Assembly: GCA_018857735.1 (NCBI GenBank)
Contig: JABMCL010003469.1
Coordinates: forward strand, 1,509,501 to 1,573,500
Origin: Alviniconcha marisindica
Lineage: Eukaryota; Mollusca; Gastropoda; Provannidae
Direction: 5' to 3'
DNA: 64,000 nt
A model generated the notes under the pieces. That model was not told the DNA's origin and ran no database searches. It was given only the letters and a program-made list of their open reading frames with translations. Made by a program: the position numbers and the translations under genes. The stretch's first letter is position 1; every line of letters starts with the position of its first letter. Positions 39,001 to 53,600 of the stretch are shown piece by piece.

Positions 39001-42000
39001 TAAATAACCAATATTACATAATCTATTCAGAATCAGAATCAAAATATTTACTGTCCCAGTACAAGTTTACAAGCAAATTTGTCTTATGGTGCGCAGTAAG
39101 AAGTATAATAAACAACAGACTAATATTCTAACATGGCAACAAAGACTAAAAAGCACACCATCAGTTCAAACAAGAAAATACACTGAGCTAAAACTTTTGA
39201 TAACTGCTTCAAAACTCAGAAAACCACCTATGCATGCACACGGCCACACACATACACTCTCATCAGGAGCAGCCACTAAACTACAGTTTACTTTCATCTT
39301 CAACTAAATCCCATCAGTCATTCAAACTCGCAAATTTTCAAAATGCTTCTGCTGGTCAGTCATGGCCTACAGACAATGAGACGTCTCAAAATATGTCCCT
39401 CCTCTATGGATGCGGCACCCAAAGGGCTGACATCGCTGCTCATCTGAATGCAGAATCGCTGTGGTGGCGACAGTGTGGTGTTAGGTAAAGGTCGCCCACT
39501 CTCCCAAAACGCCTGGGATTTCAATCCCCACCAGTACTTCTTCAGAGACAACTTGGGGTTCCAGGACACAAACAACACAATGCAGTTTCAAAACATCATT
39601 TGTCAACAGTGCAAAAGCTGGATGGAGCTATGTGTTTCAGCATCTGGACAAGCAGCTGTGAATTCACTGCTGCATGATCACAGGCATGCGTGTTCAATGT
39701 CCAACCAAATTTTGATGGTTTTAAAAATCCTCAGATCAGGCTGTGGGTAGGTGGAAGGGGTGGGGGTGTCAGCTGTCAAAGATCTGACAGGCTGCATTAA
39801 CCGAAAGGAGTCAGCACCCCTGTACAGATCATGAGGGCTGCTTTGGCAGTCAGGGTCAGTACCCCTGTACAGATCATGAGGGCTGCTTTGGCAGTCAAGG
39901 TCAGCACCCCTGTACAGATCATGAGGGCTGCTTTGGCAGTCAAGGTCAGCACCCCTGTACACATCATGAGGGCTGCTTTGGTAGTCAAGGTCAGCACCCC
40001 TGTACACATCATGAGGGCTGCTTTGGCAGTCACGGTCAGCACCCCTGTACAATCATGAGGGCTGCTTTGGCAGTCAAGGTCAGCACCCCTGTACAGATCA
40101 TGAGGGCTGCTTTGGCAGTCAAGGTCAGCACCCCTGTACAGATCATGAGGGCTGCTTTGGCAGTCAAGGTCAGCACCCCTGTACAGATCATGTGGGCTGC
40201 TTTGGCAGTCAAGGTCAGCACCCCTGTACAGATCCAGAGCACTACTTTGGCAGTCAGGGGTCAACACATACAGAGGGCGGCTATGGCAGTCAGGGCTCAA
40301 CACATCCTGAGGGCAGCTACGGCAGTCAGGGCTCAACACAGCCAGAGGGTGGCTATGGCAGTCAGGGCTCAACACAGCCAGAGGGCGGCTATGGCAGTCA
40401 GGGCTCAACACAGCCAGAGGGCGGCTATGGCAGTCAGGGCTCAACACAGCCAGAGGGCGGCTATGGCAGTCAGGGCTCAACACAGCCAGAGGGCGGCTAT
40501 GGCAGTCAGGGCTCAACACAGCCAGAGGGCGGCTATGGCAGTCAGGGCTCAACACAGCCAGAGGGGGCGGGGGGTATGGCAGTCAGGGCTCAACACAGCC
40601 AGAGGGCGGCTATGGCAGTCAGGGCTCAACACATCCTGAGGGCGGCTATGGCAGTCAGGGCTCAACACAGCCAGAGGGCGGCTATGGCAGTCAGGGCTCA
40701 ACACAGCCAGAGGGCGGCTACGGCAGTCAGGGCTCAACACAGCCAGAGGGCGGCTATGGCAGTCAGGGCTCAACACAGCCAGAGGGCGGCTATGGCAGTC
40801 AGGGCTCAACACAGCCAGAGGGCGGCTATGGCAGTCAGGGCTCAACACATCCAGAGGGCGGCTATGGCAGTCAGGGCTCAACACATCCAGAGGGCGGCTA
40901 CGGCAGTCAGGGCTCAACACAGCCAGAGGGCGGCTACGGCAGTCAGGGCTCAACACAGCCAGAGGGCGGCTATGGCAGTCAGGACTCAACACAGCCAGAG
41001 GGCGGCTATGGCAGTCAGGACTCAACACAGCCAGAGGGCGGCTATGGCAGTCAGGACTCAACACAGCCAGAGGGCAGCTACAGCCTGAGAGGATCCACAG
41101 TGCTACTTTAGCAGACAAGCACCCCATGTGAAGGGACAGCAATGTGAAGCAGGTCTGAATTCTAAAGCTGTTTCATGGTACATTTCAAAGACAGAATACG
41201 GCGCCAAACCTAACACGCAAATGATGACCACCACAATGTGACTAGGCAGTCTAAGACATACAAAAGCACCACCCATCAAAATCCCATGTGACTGTTCCAA
41301 ATGGGGGAACCAAGGGATTACGAGTTTGCACACTGCTCTCACCATCTGCTGCATGGCCAGCTGCTGCTGTTGCTGAAGCGCTGCTGGGTCTGAGTACACC
41401 GGAACATCGGAACCACTGGGGTACACACCGGGCAACTGCTGCACACAGCACGTAAGGGTTAACTTTTCACTACAGGACTTTTGTTAAACAAAAGCATGCA
41501 TTTCTTTGACTTGCATACTTCAAGGACAAAAAGAAACTGAGGATACAGTGAAGCATTAACTATGTGTTACAGTGGAAGCAGTAACAGCATCAAATCCAGT
41601 GAAAAACAGAGTCAAACTTATGACTGCTGTTTCACCCGCACTGAATTTGGCTTGCCAAAAGGGGCTAGTTAGTAGTACTACAATTCTGCCATATCATAAT
41701 AATAATGGTACACTTACACACTACCTACCCTATGGCCCTAAGTGCTTTACAATGAAAGATGGTGCCCATATAGGCTATATGTACATATATCTCATTCAAA
41801 CACACACACATGCACTCACACATGCATGTATGCATGCATGTATGCTTACACACACACACGCACACACACACACACACACACACCCTCCTTGCCAAGAAAT
41901 AGGGGACAGCACCTGCTGGTAAGGGTCCTGGGCTGGTGGGAACAGTCCTGGCTGCGTCATGAGTTGCTGGGCGGCCAGAGCAATGTCTCCGCCAGCAGCC

Positions 42001-45000
42001 TGAGTGGCCAGCAACACTGCCTGCTGCTGCTCTGGTGTCAGGATGCTGCCATACTGCTGCAGGTTGGGGTCAAACACTGCAAAGACACACACCTGCTATC
42101 AACAGGGGTCAAACACTGCAAAGACACACACCTGCTATCAACAGGGGTCAAACACTGCAAAGACACACACCTGCTATCAACAGGGGTCAAACACTGCAAA
42201 GACACACACCTGCCACCAACAGGGGTCAAACACTGCAAAGACACACACCTGCCACCAACAGGGGTCAAACACTGCAAAGACACACACCTGCCATCAACAG
42301 GGGTCAAACACTGCAAAGACACACACCTGCTATCAACAGGGGTCAAACACTGCAAAGACACACACCTGCTATCAACAGGGGTCAAACACTGCAAAGACAC
42401 ACACCTGCCACCAACAGGGGTCAAACACTGCAAAGACACACACCTGCTATCAACAGGGGTCAAACACTGCAAAGACACACACCTGCTATCAACAGGGGTC
42501 AAACACTGCAAAGACACACACCTGCCACCAACAGGCAACAGGGGTCAAACATTGCTAAGACACACACCTGCCATCAACAGGGGTCAAACACTGCAAAGAC
42601 ACACACCTGCTATCAACAGTCTCTTCACCGTGCCTTTCAGTCAAATAACTGGTAAGTCCAGTATTTTAAAACAACAGTTTTGCTACCTCTATAGAGCTGG
42701 CACACATCCCAATGGAACTACTCCTCTGTAAATCAGCATGAACCCCTGATGTTTTTGACTGCAGTCAACACTTTTGAAGGATTATCTGTAGAGTGATTAT
42801 CTGTGGAGTTCTTGTACGCATTTAGGTCCCTACATTTAAGGTTCAATGCATTCGAAATTTTCATTCATCATTATCATGAATGAAGAAGTCACTCCCTTCT
42901 AGTCCTCTTTAAGGACAGGATAAGTCCTCTTTAAGCACAGGATAACTGTACTGCAAAGTGACCATTACCACAAAAACATCCAGTCATGCACTTCCAAACT
43001 AACCAGCCAAACAGTAAACGAAGACAGATACATGCAAAGAATCACAGTTGTTGAGGTAAAAATATCAATTCACCCACCCAGCCAACCTACCACACACAAA
43101 CACACACAATAAGCCAACATCATCTATTACCATTACTTACACAGATGATTATAATTCCATGCACACATTCTAAAGCTAAAAACCTTAAGACAGCAGGCTG
43201 TCAGAAAAGACTATACAGTGGCCACAGCCAAGGTTTCTCAGGAGCCCCATACTAACCCAAACTCCATGCACTGGCTTTACAACATCCTTCCTCCAACCAC
43301 TGCCATAACTGAATAACCACTGCCATAACTGAATACGTCGTAGGTCTATAAAAAAACTCAGCTAACAGACAGTTTTGTCTGTTGGTGCTGAAATGGCAGC
43401 AAGTTTGTAGCAGACAACTCAAACTATATCAGCCAAATCATTTATAATCACCCACGTTGCTTATGCCAGCACGTATAAAACCAAACTGTCTGAATCGAGA
43501 TAGAACTCCTTTTTTAAAAATCCAGGACGGATGCACCTCATGTTTGCATGTGCGCTTGGCCGCTATATTTCTTGCAGGCTTACTGGTACCCAAACCTTTC
43601 AGAGGGTGCTGAAAGTGTCAGTGGACAGCTGCACGGAGATAAAGAGTGCCCCATCAATGGCGTAACCAATATAGGCAGAGTTTGGAGGAAAGTGTCAGTG
43701 GACAGCTGCACAGAGATAAAGAGTGTCCCATCAGTGGCGTAACCAATACTGGCAGAGCTTGGAGGAAAGTGTCAGTGGACAGCTGCACGGAGATAAAGAG
43801 TGTCCCATCAGTGGCGTAACCAATACTGGCAGAGCTTGGAGGAAAGTGTCAGTGGACAGCTGCATGGAGATAAAGAGCAGTTTGGAGGAAGGTGCGGGGA
43901 AAGCGATGCTGGGAGTGTGATACTGACCCTGTCCCTGGGCGGCCAGCAGACTGGGGTCGGCAGCAGCCAGGCCATGCAGGGCAGCAAAGGCAGGGTCCTG
44001 CTGAAAGAGGTAGGCAGCTGCCGCCTGCTGCTGCTGCAACAGAGCCTCCTGCTGGCGCTGCAGCTCCGCATTCATCTCGTCCTCCGCCTTCACCTGCGCT
44101 TCAAACAGCTGGCGCCGCTCTTCCTTGGACATCTTGGGGCCCAACACCACCAGGTTGCGCCTGCAACACAACACCCGCGTGAAAGAGCCGGAGAAACATT
44201 CTGGACAGATTTCCGCTCTATTGCTGAGGACGGTACGCATCCTAGAATTGTTTCAAAGTCAATGTTGGGGAAACCTCTCAGAGACTAGATGGAGTGCACG
44301 TGGGCTTTTCCAAGCACACTGATCCCTTCTTGAACTAAACTGAACAGGCACACAACTCTTATGGTGGCTATGGTGGAGCTTCAAGCAGTCCCACAAGTAC
44401 GCATACGTTGGCGCTAACTCGTTCGTTCTTGGATTTTAACCTCCCATCAACCACAATAGGATCAACTCAGGATGTTACGCTGATGTACTCACAGGAAAAA
44501 AACAAGTCACTGACAATCTACTTTCAAAGTGTCAGTCACAGAAACAGCATGTCACTGACAATCTACCTTCAAAGTTGTCAGTCAGATGCAGGTCTTTAAA
44601 GGCCAGTCAAATCCAGGTCATCATTCAATTCAACAGATCTGTAGGTTTGGGTCTTCCTTAGAGTATGCATTTCCTTCTCTCAATGAAAAGAGGAGTACAT
44701 AACATCATAAGCTTTTTCTGACTATAACACTATTAAAAGCTCAATTCACATAATGGTACCATTCCAGCACATAAGCTCAAACTGATGACCATGCATCACT
44801 GTTTACTATTTCAATAACTGTTTGCATGGGGGAAAAAATAGAGCAGTGAAACTACCCATGAGGTGACATAAGCAACAATCACTCAAACATATTTTCATCA
44901 CACAATCATAGCACACACAATAACAAAAACTGCTTTACTTTTTCAGTTCTTCTTCGTCGGGTTCCTTCTTTTTGGGCTTCTCCACTTTCTTCTTTTTCTT

Positions 45001-48000
45001 CCATTTGGCATATGGGTCTGGCTCTGTCCAAGAGAAACATAACAAACAGGTGTATGAGACATAAGGACATTTGGCATAAGGGTTGGCTCTGTCCATGAGA
45101 GACATAACAAACAGGTGTATGAGACATAAGGACATTTGGCATAAGGGTTGGCTCTGTCCAAGAGAGACATAACAAACAGGTGTATGAGACATAAGGACAT
45201 TTGGCATAAGGGTTGGCTCTGTCCATGAGAGACATAACAAACAAGTGTACCAGACATAAGGACATTTGGCAAAAGGGTTGGCTCTGTCCAAGAGAGACAT
45301 AACAAACAAGTGTACCAGACATAAGGACATTTGGCATTAGGGTTGGCTCTGTCCATGAGAGACATAACAAACAAGTGTACCAGACATAAGGACATTTGGC
45401 AAAAGGGTTGGCTCTGTCCAAGAGAGACAAAACAAACAAGTGTACCAGACATAAGGACATTTGGCAAAAGGGCCGGCTCTGTCTGAGAGAGACAAAACAC
45501 ACGTGTACCAGACACAAGAACATTTGGCATAAGGGTTGGCTCTGTCCATGAGAGACATAACAAACAAGTGTACCAGACATAAGGACATTTGGCAAAAGGG
45601 TTGGCTCTGTCCAAGAGAGACAAAACAAACAAGTCTACCAGACATAAGGACATTTGGCAAAAGGGTTGGCTTTGTCCATGAGAGACATAACAAACAAGTG
45701 TACCAGACATAAGGACATTTGGCAAAAGGGTTGGCTCTGTCCAAGAGAGACAAAACAAACAAGTGTACCAGACATAAGGACATTTGGCAAAAGGGCCAGC
45801 TCTGTCTGAGAGAGACAAAACACACGTGTACCAGACACAAGAACATTTGGCATAAGGGTTGGCTCTGTCCAAGAGAGACATAACAAACAAGTGTACCAGA
45901 CATAAGGACATTTGGCAAAAGGGTTGGCTCTGTCCAAGAGAGACAAAACAAACAAGTGTAACAGACATAAGGACATTTGGCATAAGGGTTGGCTCTGTCC
46001 ATGAGAGACATAACAAGTGTACCAGACATAAGGACATTTGGCAAAAGGGTTGGCTCTGTCCAAGAGAGACAAAACAAACAAATGTACCAGACATAAGGAC
46101 ATTTGGCAAAAGGGTCGGCTCTGTATGAGAGAGACAAAACACACGTGTACCAGACACAAGGACATTTGGCATAAGGGTTGGCTCTGTCCAAGAGACAAAA
46201 CAAACAAGTGTACCAGACATTAGGACAGTTTGAAGAGCTCACAGTATTATGTCACAGAATTACTTACATGTATAAACATCAAGACAACAGAGGCGTAAAT
46301 AGACAAAGGGTCACAAGCCAACTAGGCCCTGGATGGGTGCAAATAGTGCAGAGAAACCACACCTAGGTGAAGAAACAAGTCAAACCTTGCATAAAAAAAA
46401 ATGTACAAAAACTTGGATCAGAAACCCAACAGACACACATTAGCTGTTTTTTTGCCCCCCCCCCCCCCCCCCCCCCCCATTCCCTCAAAATTTATCAACA
46501 TTCTTAATTTCTGGCTTCAGATCTTCTTAGAAACTTCATTTCCAGTCCTCAGCTTGAACAGTGGCAAGTATGGTCACGTCAGTCCAGTACTGACTCAGAT
46601 GAGGACGTTAGACTGATCACTGCACATGCTAAGCCAACTAACCATACACACCTATCTTCTCTGGTTCCTTGAAATCCACAGACTCTGAAAAACAACACAA
46701 TGGGATATTATTGCAATGCTGCCAGCAAATGCCCAAGTTCTAATTAAACAAACAGCAAAGTTAACTTTTAGTTTCTTCTGCCATGATAAACATTGCTTTT
46801 CTTTCAGAATAACCAAGAGGACTTTTGCTGTCTCTTCAGTTTCTAGCGTGGTACTTTTGGTAGCAGATATCAGTCATCAATTTTCTTCCAGTCTATACAA
46901 CACTCTAATTTCTAACCCATAACTGACAGTTTACTGAAGGTGGAATAGGAAAACACAAAAGCATTGTTTGGAAAAATGGATTAGCAGAGGCATTTTCTAA
47001 ATGCTCTCCACTTTAGTGTAGTGTAGTGTTAAAGAAGGTAGCTGCCCAGGACATCAATAGAAACCACCATTTTAGTGTACAGTAGTGTAGTGTTAAAGAA
47101 GGTAGCTGCCCAGGACATCAATAGAAACCACCACTTTCGTGTACAGTAGTGTAGTGTTAAAGACGGTAGCTGCCCAGTACATCAATAGAAACCACCACTT
47201 TAGTGTACAGTAGTGTAGTGTTAAAGAAGGTAGCTGCCCAGGACATCAACAGAAACTACCACTTTAGTGTACGGCTGTGTAGTGTTAAAGAAGGTAGCTG
47301 CCAAGGACATCAATAGAAACCACCATTTTAGTGCAGTGTAGTGTTAAAGAAGGTGGCTGCCCAGGACATCAATAGAAACCACCACTTTAGTGTACAGTAG
47401 TGTAGTGTTAAAGAAGGTAGCTGCCGAGGACATCAATAGAAACCACTGCTTTAGTGTACAGTAGTGTAGTGTTAAAGAAGGTGGCTGCCCAGGACATCAA
47501 TAGAAACCACCACTTTAGTGTACAGTGGTGTAGTGTTAAAGAAGGTAGCTGCCCAGGACATCAACAGAAACTACCACTTTAGTGTACGACTGTGTAGTGT
47601 TAAAGAAGGTAGCTGCCAAGGACATCAATAGAAACCACCATTTTAGTGCAGTGTAGTGTTAAAGAAGGTGGCTGCCCAGGACATCAATAGAAACCACCAC
47701 TTTAGTGTACAGTAGTGTAGTGTTAAAGAAGGTAGCTGCCGAGGACATCAATAGAAACCACCATTTTAGTGCTGTCTAGTGTTAAAGAAGGCGGATGCCC
47801 AGGACGAGATGAGAGAAACCACCCACCTAGTTCCCTTTCCGTCCGCTTCCTCTCCTCTGCTCTCTGCTTCTTGGGAATCTTGTACAGCTCCTGCACACAA
47901 GACAGACATGCAGGCCTGGATACACACAACAACCAAACTGATAATCTACCACAAAAACTCTTCTCTCTCTCTCTCCCTCTTTCAGTCTTTGTTTTTGTTT

Positions 48001-50590
48001 ATTTGTTTGTTTGTTGTTGTTTCTGACTGAGCACCAGAGGCATTTGAGTGTTGTGTCTCCTTTGTCTCCAAGCATCTTGTCCAGCATTTCCTCCCCCAGT
48101 TTTTTTTCCAAACGTTCAAGAAGCTTACTCTTGCAACACAGACATAACCCATGCTCTCTGACTCATCCTCACCATCATTATCTATTATCAAATCAAATGA
48201 CCATCTACCATCACATTGAAACTCCAATCAAAAACACAAAAACAAACAGTATGCACTACTTTCCAAACCACAGTAACAATCATGGCACACACTGGCACCA
48301 CACAAACAGATAAATAATTAGTTTTTAACGTCCAGCCATGACAACTATATGAGGGCAATGGCACCACATATTTGTCATGTATATAAAATAACAAACATAG
48401 AAATTAAAAGAAAAACAATGTGAGTTTTAAAATGTCCCAAACTTTAAGCATAGGTGTCTTTAGCAAGAGCTTACTTCTTACATTTTCTCTTTTATATATT
48501 CAAATATTGGGGGTGACCTTACAACTCTTCTTTTGTATTCTATGAAAATTCTCCCATTTCATCTAGATCAAGATGGCATCAGACAAAGTCCTGGAAATGG
48601 AAACAAGCAAACCAAACAATTCTCAATGCCTATTCCAGCACATCAGTGTGGAACCTGGCGGCTGTGTTGACCATAAGGAAGTATTTCAAAGCAAGTGCTG
48701 CCCCTTTCAGGCATAGTTCAGGAGCTGTGTGAGAGTCGAGGTGGCCGTCCTGGGCTGGCCTTCCCAACAAGCCTTCTGGTTTCCATGGACGTGAAGCTAT
48801 ACTGAACCATGCTTCGGCATTGGTCACAACTTGTCCCTAATATGTCAGCTGACATCTGAGGACATTAAGCATCCCTTCATCACCCTTTCAGGCACCGGAA
48901 AACGAGTCTGCCGCCTTCAGAATTATCAGATATTTCTAATAACACTTACATTTATTAATTTAGTCCTTGTAAAAAGTTGTATTTCAAAGCAAGTGCTGCC
49001 CCTGTTAGGCACTATAAAACTCGAGTCTAAGGCCATCAGAATTTCTAATAACATTTACATTGATTAATTTAGTCCTTTTTCTTCTTCTTTTTTTCTGGTG
49101 TCACACTCACCTTGAGTTCACTCCAACCAGCCAGCAGGTCAGTGGCCATGCAGGAGATTTCATCTATGTCTTCCACATCGTAAGACACTTCTGAGAACGT
49201 CGCCTCATTAGTCAGCGTCGGCATTTCCTCGTCATCTCTCTCCTCCACCGTCACCAAAGCTGGCTCGGCAGCTGAATAGGCTGCCTGATCGGAGTCTGTG
49301 GAGTCTGATTCGCTGCTCAGTGATGCGCTCTCTTCAGACTGTTCTGCAAGCTTCACAGAGCTCCCTGCCAACTCAGCCCCCTCTTGTGGCTCTGGCTCTG
49401 ACGATTCTCCAGAAGCAGCAGCAGTACCAAACATTGAAAATCCCAATAGAGGAGTGTCTTCTTTCTGGTCTGAGTTTTCTATGTTGTCTTCCACAGGAAC
49501 GCCCTCAGCAGGAACACCACTGGTGTCAGCATCAGATGCCTGGAGCATCTCCGAAGCGTCTGCAGCGGTTTCGGAGTTGAGGTCACCAGCTTCATCCTTG
49601 TGGCTTGTCGAATCAGCATCTTTGTTTTCATTTTCAGTGCTGTTGCGTCTGCCACGACCACCCCTCTTCTTGCCCTTTAGGCCGGGAATCATGGAGGGTC
49701 GTCTCTTGGCTCTGTGCCTGGTCAGAGGGCCGTCTGGCGCCGTTTCCGTCGACATCGTCTCCGGCTTCTCCCCAGCTGGGCCCTCACTTTCCTCAGTTTC
49801 CATGCTGTCCGACTTCTCTGCACTCACAGCATCAGAATCCACTGAGGAGACTGTTTCCGTGTCTGCTTTCTCTTCGCCTGTCTCAGCTCCTTCACCATTG
49901 GCTCCCTTATCACACTTATCATCATCACCTTTATCGTCCAGATCCGAAGAACTGGGGGCAGGGGGAGGCTCTGACGCTGCCACTCTGTTGCTGCTGGCTT
50001 CCCCGTTCGTGGACGACACCTTGTCAGAAACGTCACTGTCCGAGCTGCCAGCCTCGTCAGCAAAGGTGACCCGCTTCTTGCCAGCCTTCTGGTCCTTGCT
50101 GTCCTTGTGCAAGGCCAGGATGGAGACGACCGGGCGGTCAGGCGGCACCGGGAGAGGCAAGGGCTCGCTGACCGAGTCCGCTTCAGCCTCAGGGAGGGCG
50201 GGGGGCGGAGGGAGGTTGGCCCACTTCTCCACAATCACCATGATCTTGCTCTCCTTCAGAATGGTGCGGTTGGTGATGGGCAGCTTCTTCAGCACAGCCA
50301 GGATCTGAGGGACACACCATCACAACTACGGGATGAGGACACCCTTCACGTCAGCTGCATTTCTGAGCTACTTGCTTATCAATGACCTTTTACCCCGATG
50401 TCTGCTGTTGTAATTTAATGATGTTTTATAATAATAATAACGTACATTTATCATGCGCTCATCAACACCCTGAGCGCTCACATGATACATATTAACCTAA
50501 ATATGATATTCTATACACATGTAGAGTACAGTCCTACCAAAACGATTTACATAAAGTATTATAAAAAATAATAATAATAAAAATGCACTA

Positions 50591-50629
<39 letters not shown>

Positions 50630-53600
50630 CCACACACACACACACACTGACTGTAGCAGAAACTGGGTACTGGCATGAATGTGTGATGAGTACTTGGCAC
50701 CACACAACATTCCCAGTGCAATTGTATTGACATTTGGCAATAAAGTTGTATTGTACTTGAGAATGATGTAGGTCAGGTTTTTTGTTTCTCTTCTAACTCT
50801 GTTCACAAACCCATCAAAATGGAACTGCCCCTTGTGGGACGAACAAGGTACAAGTGACCTGAAACTGAACTGAACTGAAAGACTGACTGAACTCACCCCA
50901 AAACAGCCAGTATTTGGCACAGAGTACCTTCTAAGTTCATTCTACAGTACAGCTGTAACACAACCAAATACAGAAACCCCAAACTCAAAAGAGAAGGTCA
51001 CAGGTGAGAAAACAGAGTGTCAATAGTAAAAGGAAACAGAAGTAGGAGAGGCAAGGGAAGACCACAAAAGATAACGTAAAAAAAGGTTGGTTTTTGTCTT
51101 GTTTTGCTTTTTTGCTTCACTGGTTTTAGTTTTTGTACTTGCTGTTGTTTTACAATCTGACTTCCTGTCACATGAACTAACCACCACCTCAAAAGAGACA
51201 ATTTTCATGTCTTCCCTAGACATGTTTCATGAAGCCTTAAGAAAACAAAAAGTTAACCTGGTCTGGAATATACATTGTGCTAACGGGGAAAGACACAGTT
51301 CATTTCCAGTCCAGGTCTGCCTGAAATGGCTGTTACAAATGTGTCAAGTCTGTTTCAGAGGTCCCCCGTCCCTAATAAGCCGTACGGTTTCTGTGGACGT
51401 TAAGCACCATGTTTACTTACTTACTTCAGAGGTCCCATCGCAGACACTCAAAGTCTCATTGTATCCAGCTGTGCAAATCTAACCATAGCACAATATTCCA
51501 AAATTCCATGCAGCCAACAGCATCAGACATAAATCTGGGTGAAGGTTTATTTCTAGACCAGATGGAACAGCACATACGCCATATATCTGAAAAACAGGCT
51601 AGAACAATTTTGCGCAACCCAGGGTTTTAATCCACCTCTACACTCAGTCTCAATTTTGACCAAACTAAGGTTTGAATCCACACCTACACTCAATCTCTTG
51701 ATCCCATTCAGATGCACTCACAGAATGTCACTGAGAAAATGTCCATCACATCTTACATCTGGTTACACGGCAACACTGGTAGTGATTATTGCAAGAGTTG
51801 GCACTGGGACACAACTGGCGCTACAGGCGTACCTCTGTCTTCAGCAGGCGATCTTCCTCAGAGTCTCCCGTGCCAATGTTCGCCATCCAGCTCCATAGCA
51901 ATGGTAACCCATGGTAACCAAGAAACAAGCGTAGACAGTTGATCTCTGTTGTATCCTGCAATCACACATACAAGAACTCTTTTGATACAAGATGCAGCAT
52001 TACATGTGCTGATAAAGGCAGAGAAAAAAGACTAATAATTCAAAGTTTTAAGCTTAAGCACCATTTCCTTTGAACAGCATCTATTAAAATGACCTATTAT
52101 TATTTATTTTTAACTTCAAACACATTAAGTCATGCTCCCATTGTGAATGACCACAAAGTGTCAACAAAAAAAGACACCAGAATGTCTGTCATACATATAT
52201 ATGACTTAGTGCCAAAAGGTGCGCAAATGGGGGGTCCGATTTTTGACTGTCAATCAAATCCGTTTCAAACACTTTGTCTTGTTGTTGCTTTGTGTGTGTG
52301 TTCATAATTGGTCAGTATCACAGTGAAAAGAATATGAGCTCCAAACCTGGAGCAGCGGGAGAAACATTATTTTTTGAAAGTGAAAAGCGCCACGAAATTC
52401 GACCCCTGAAAACGGACACGCTCACGGTGAGTGCTTTCGATGCTTTCATTCACGTACATGACAATCAAACATTACCTCAGTCACCGATTTGCACACAGGA
52501 GATATGCTTTACACAGTGCATATAAAATCGATTATCACTAGGTTTTGTTTTTGGAGTTAAAGGATCCGAAATATCCCTCGGTCAAACGTTATGTGTGTTG
52601 AAATGTTTCATGACCAGCATCTGCAGACAATCTAGTGAAGAACGGACTTTCTCTTTCGTCGAAACTTTACTCCAGTCACTGTGGTACGTCACTGCATCAG
52701 GCGCCAATGTTTTATTTTACTACCAAATGTCTGGGTAGTTTTTTAAAATATATTTTGCCATTCTTCATAAAATTGTTGCAATAAATAACGTTCAACAACG
52801 TATTAAATTAAACAAGCAAAAGGAAAAAAAATAAGTTTTTGCGCTGTTGCACTACTTCCGGTCAGCCATGTTATACATCTGGACAGGTCATTTGCTTTTA
52901 GCACATGGCCGCATGGAAGAGACGTTCTGATATGCGAAAGGTGTGAGGTAATATTTTTGAAGACTGTAACATTCAACTTTATTTAAACGTTCATCAGAAA
53001 TTTAGTCAAATCTTCCGGTTATACGATGATATTTATATTGGTATATGCCGAATCTTTTAAAAGTATCGGAATGTTAGCATACAGAGTGAGTTTTTGTTGC
53101 TGTCGATCTAAAGTTTGTTCAGATACTTTCGAAAATTTATTTTCACCAAGTTTCTTACAACATGAGTGCGTGTTGAAATCATAATGTGCGACAGCAGATT
53201 GTTATAAACAGTATATTCTGATCATACTCTTTACATTTTTGCTTGCACTTAACGCAGTTCGTTTTGTTTACAAACTACGTCTTCAAACAAATCACATATA
53301 TGGTAGACAATTCGAATTTACGCAGGTTAAAGTCGTAAAGTTAGATGTTGAACATTACGATCACAACATGAGCTGTGGAAATAATAACGTTCGACATAAT
53401 TATAGTGACCATGCCTGCCTGCCTTCTAGAGTTCTAAAAATGTATGGTGCCGATCTTAATAGCATTATTCTTTGGCTTTTTTTTTTTTTTTTTAGTAATA
53501 TTTATTACGATTTTTTCTATTTATTATTATCTTCTTTCACTTTAAAGTTAACTGTTCAACTATTTTGTCCTAGGCACCCAAGTCAACATGACCAAGAAAC

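Noticed and set aside
41742..42731. 329-codon plus-strand frame
   Set aside because: 39-bp acceptor array plus CA-repeat on the antisense strand of SETD2.
44906..46242. Minus-strand frames up to 425 codons over 44906-46242
   Set aside because: Array of a SETD2 acceptor with a 65-bp period that cycles all three frames; only 44939-45023 is coding.
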